Origin: Clostridiales bacterium DTU092
GTDB lineage: Bacteria; Bacillota; Clostridia; Caldicoprobacterales; Caldicoprobacteraceae
Assembly: GCA_001513505.1 (NCBI GenBank)
Contig: LFTM01000138.1
Span: forward strand, 1 to 6,161
Length of the DNA stretch: 6,161 nt
Direction: 5' to 3'
Shown here: positions 6,024 to 6,161 of the stretch, one piece after another
Numbering within the stretch: the stretch's first letter is position 1
How the letters are laid out: each line of letters begins with the position of its first letter
Notes under the pieces: generated by a model
Database searches by the model: none
What the model was told of the DNA's origin: nothing
The model's input: only the letters and a program-made list of their open reading frames with translations
Position numbers and translations under genes: made by a program

Positions 6024-6036
6024 GTTTAAAACACAA
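6008..6036 (-). promoter_or_regulatory. Promoter of the HAAS-RDD/PadR operon
   Basis: Read leftward: TTGTGT (6036-6031), a 17-base spacer, and a perfect TATAAT (6013-6008) preceded by TG one base upstream (TGATATAAT), which is an extended -10 that offsets the modest -35. Transcription would start near 6001, leaving a leader of about 40 bases before GTG 5960. The -10 lies inside the inverted repeat at 5993-6023. Confidence 0.8.
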
Positions 6037-6101
6037 TAGTAAATTTCCATAATTTTATTGTAATAAAAAGGATATATAAAATCTGTAGAGAATATATACC
6101 G

Positions 6102-6120
6102 GTAAATTATATAAATTTAC
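6102..6120. repeat. AT-rich perfect palindrome in the right-hand intergenic DNA
   Basis: GTAAATT-ATATA-AATTTAC is a perfect 7-bp inverted repeat. No T-tract follows it on either strand, so it is not a canonical terminator. The surrounding 6037-6161 is very A/T-rich and holds no ORF I can support; it is probably the intergenic region before the next gene, outside the window. Confidence 0.4.
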
Positions 6121-6161
6121 TGAAAAAAATAATACATACTGCAACTTTATAACACATATAA

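Noticed and set aside
6102..6120. AT-rich hairpin considered as a terminator of a gene to the right
   Set aside because: The stem is only A/T-rich, and no T-tract follows on either strand.
6037..6161. Several TATAAT-like strings in the right-hand intergenic DNA
   Set aside because: In DNA this A/T-rich they occur by chance, and none has a -35 element at proper spacing.
1..6161. tRNA, rRNA, CRISPR arrays, insertion sequences and attachment sites
   Set aside because: None seen: no regularly spaced repeats, no transposase motifs and no tRNA-like cloverleaf.

Overview
The window looks like part of a chromosome from a low-to-moderate GC Gram-positive bacterium, most likely a member of the Clostridia. 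The reasons are A-tract-rich intergenic DNA, strong Shine-Dalgarno (SD) sequences, several GTG starts, a PadR gene paired with a DUF1700/HAAS membrane protein, and a polysaccharide operon of the WecA/TagO type. I cannot name a genus. Every gene I can support is on the minus strand, so transcription runs from right to left.

Right part (about 6040 down to 4730): a two-gene regulatory operon. A promoter with an extended -10 (TGATATAAT) is enclosed by a perfect 9-bp inverted repeat, a good candidate for an autoregulatory operator. It drives a HAAS (DUF1700)-RDD membrane protein and, through a TAATG stop/start overlap, a small PadR-family winged-helix regulator. A strong intrinsic terminator closes this unit 34 bases after the PadR stop codon.

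Left part (about 4650 down to base 1, continuing off the left edge): an exopolysaccharide or cell-wall polysaccharide operon of tightly packed or overlapping genes. In order of transcription they are a Wzz/YveK-type chain-length protein, a WecA/TagO-type polyprenyl-phosphate sugar-1-phosphate transferase, a family GT4 glycosyltransferase, a Wzy/O-antigen-ligase-type membrane protein, and a partial CelD/BcsL-type GNAT acyltransferase. The last gene has no stop inside the window. Together they would load the first sugar onto the lipid carrier, extend the repeat unit, polymerise or ligate it, control its length, and perhaps acylate it or attach an aminoacyl group.

The most unusual signal is at two translation starts. 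The Wzz-like gene has an excellent SD and ATG, but an A8 tract directly after them puts that ATG out of frame with the protein; a ninth A would restore a typical N-terminus. The GT4 gene has an ideal SD placed before GTT instead of a start codon, and the conserved first beta strand is encoded upstream of every canonical start. A dnaX-like A AAA AAG heptamer followed by a stop lies at the same spot. Homopolymer phase variation, transcriptional or translational slippage, point mutation and plain sequencing error all remain possible.
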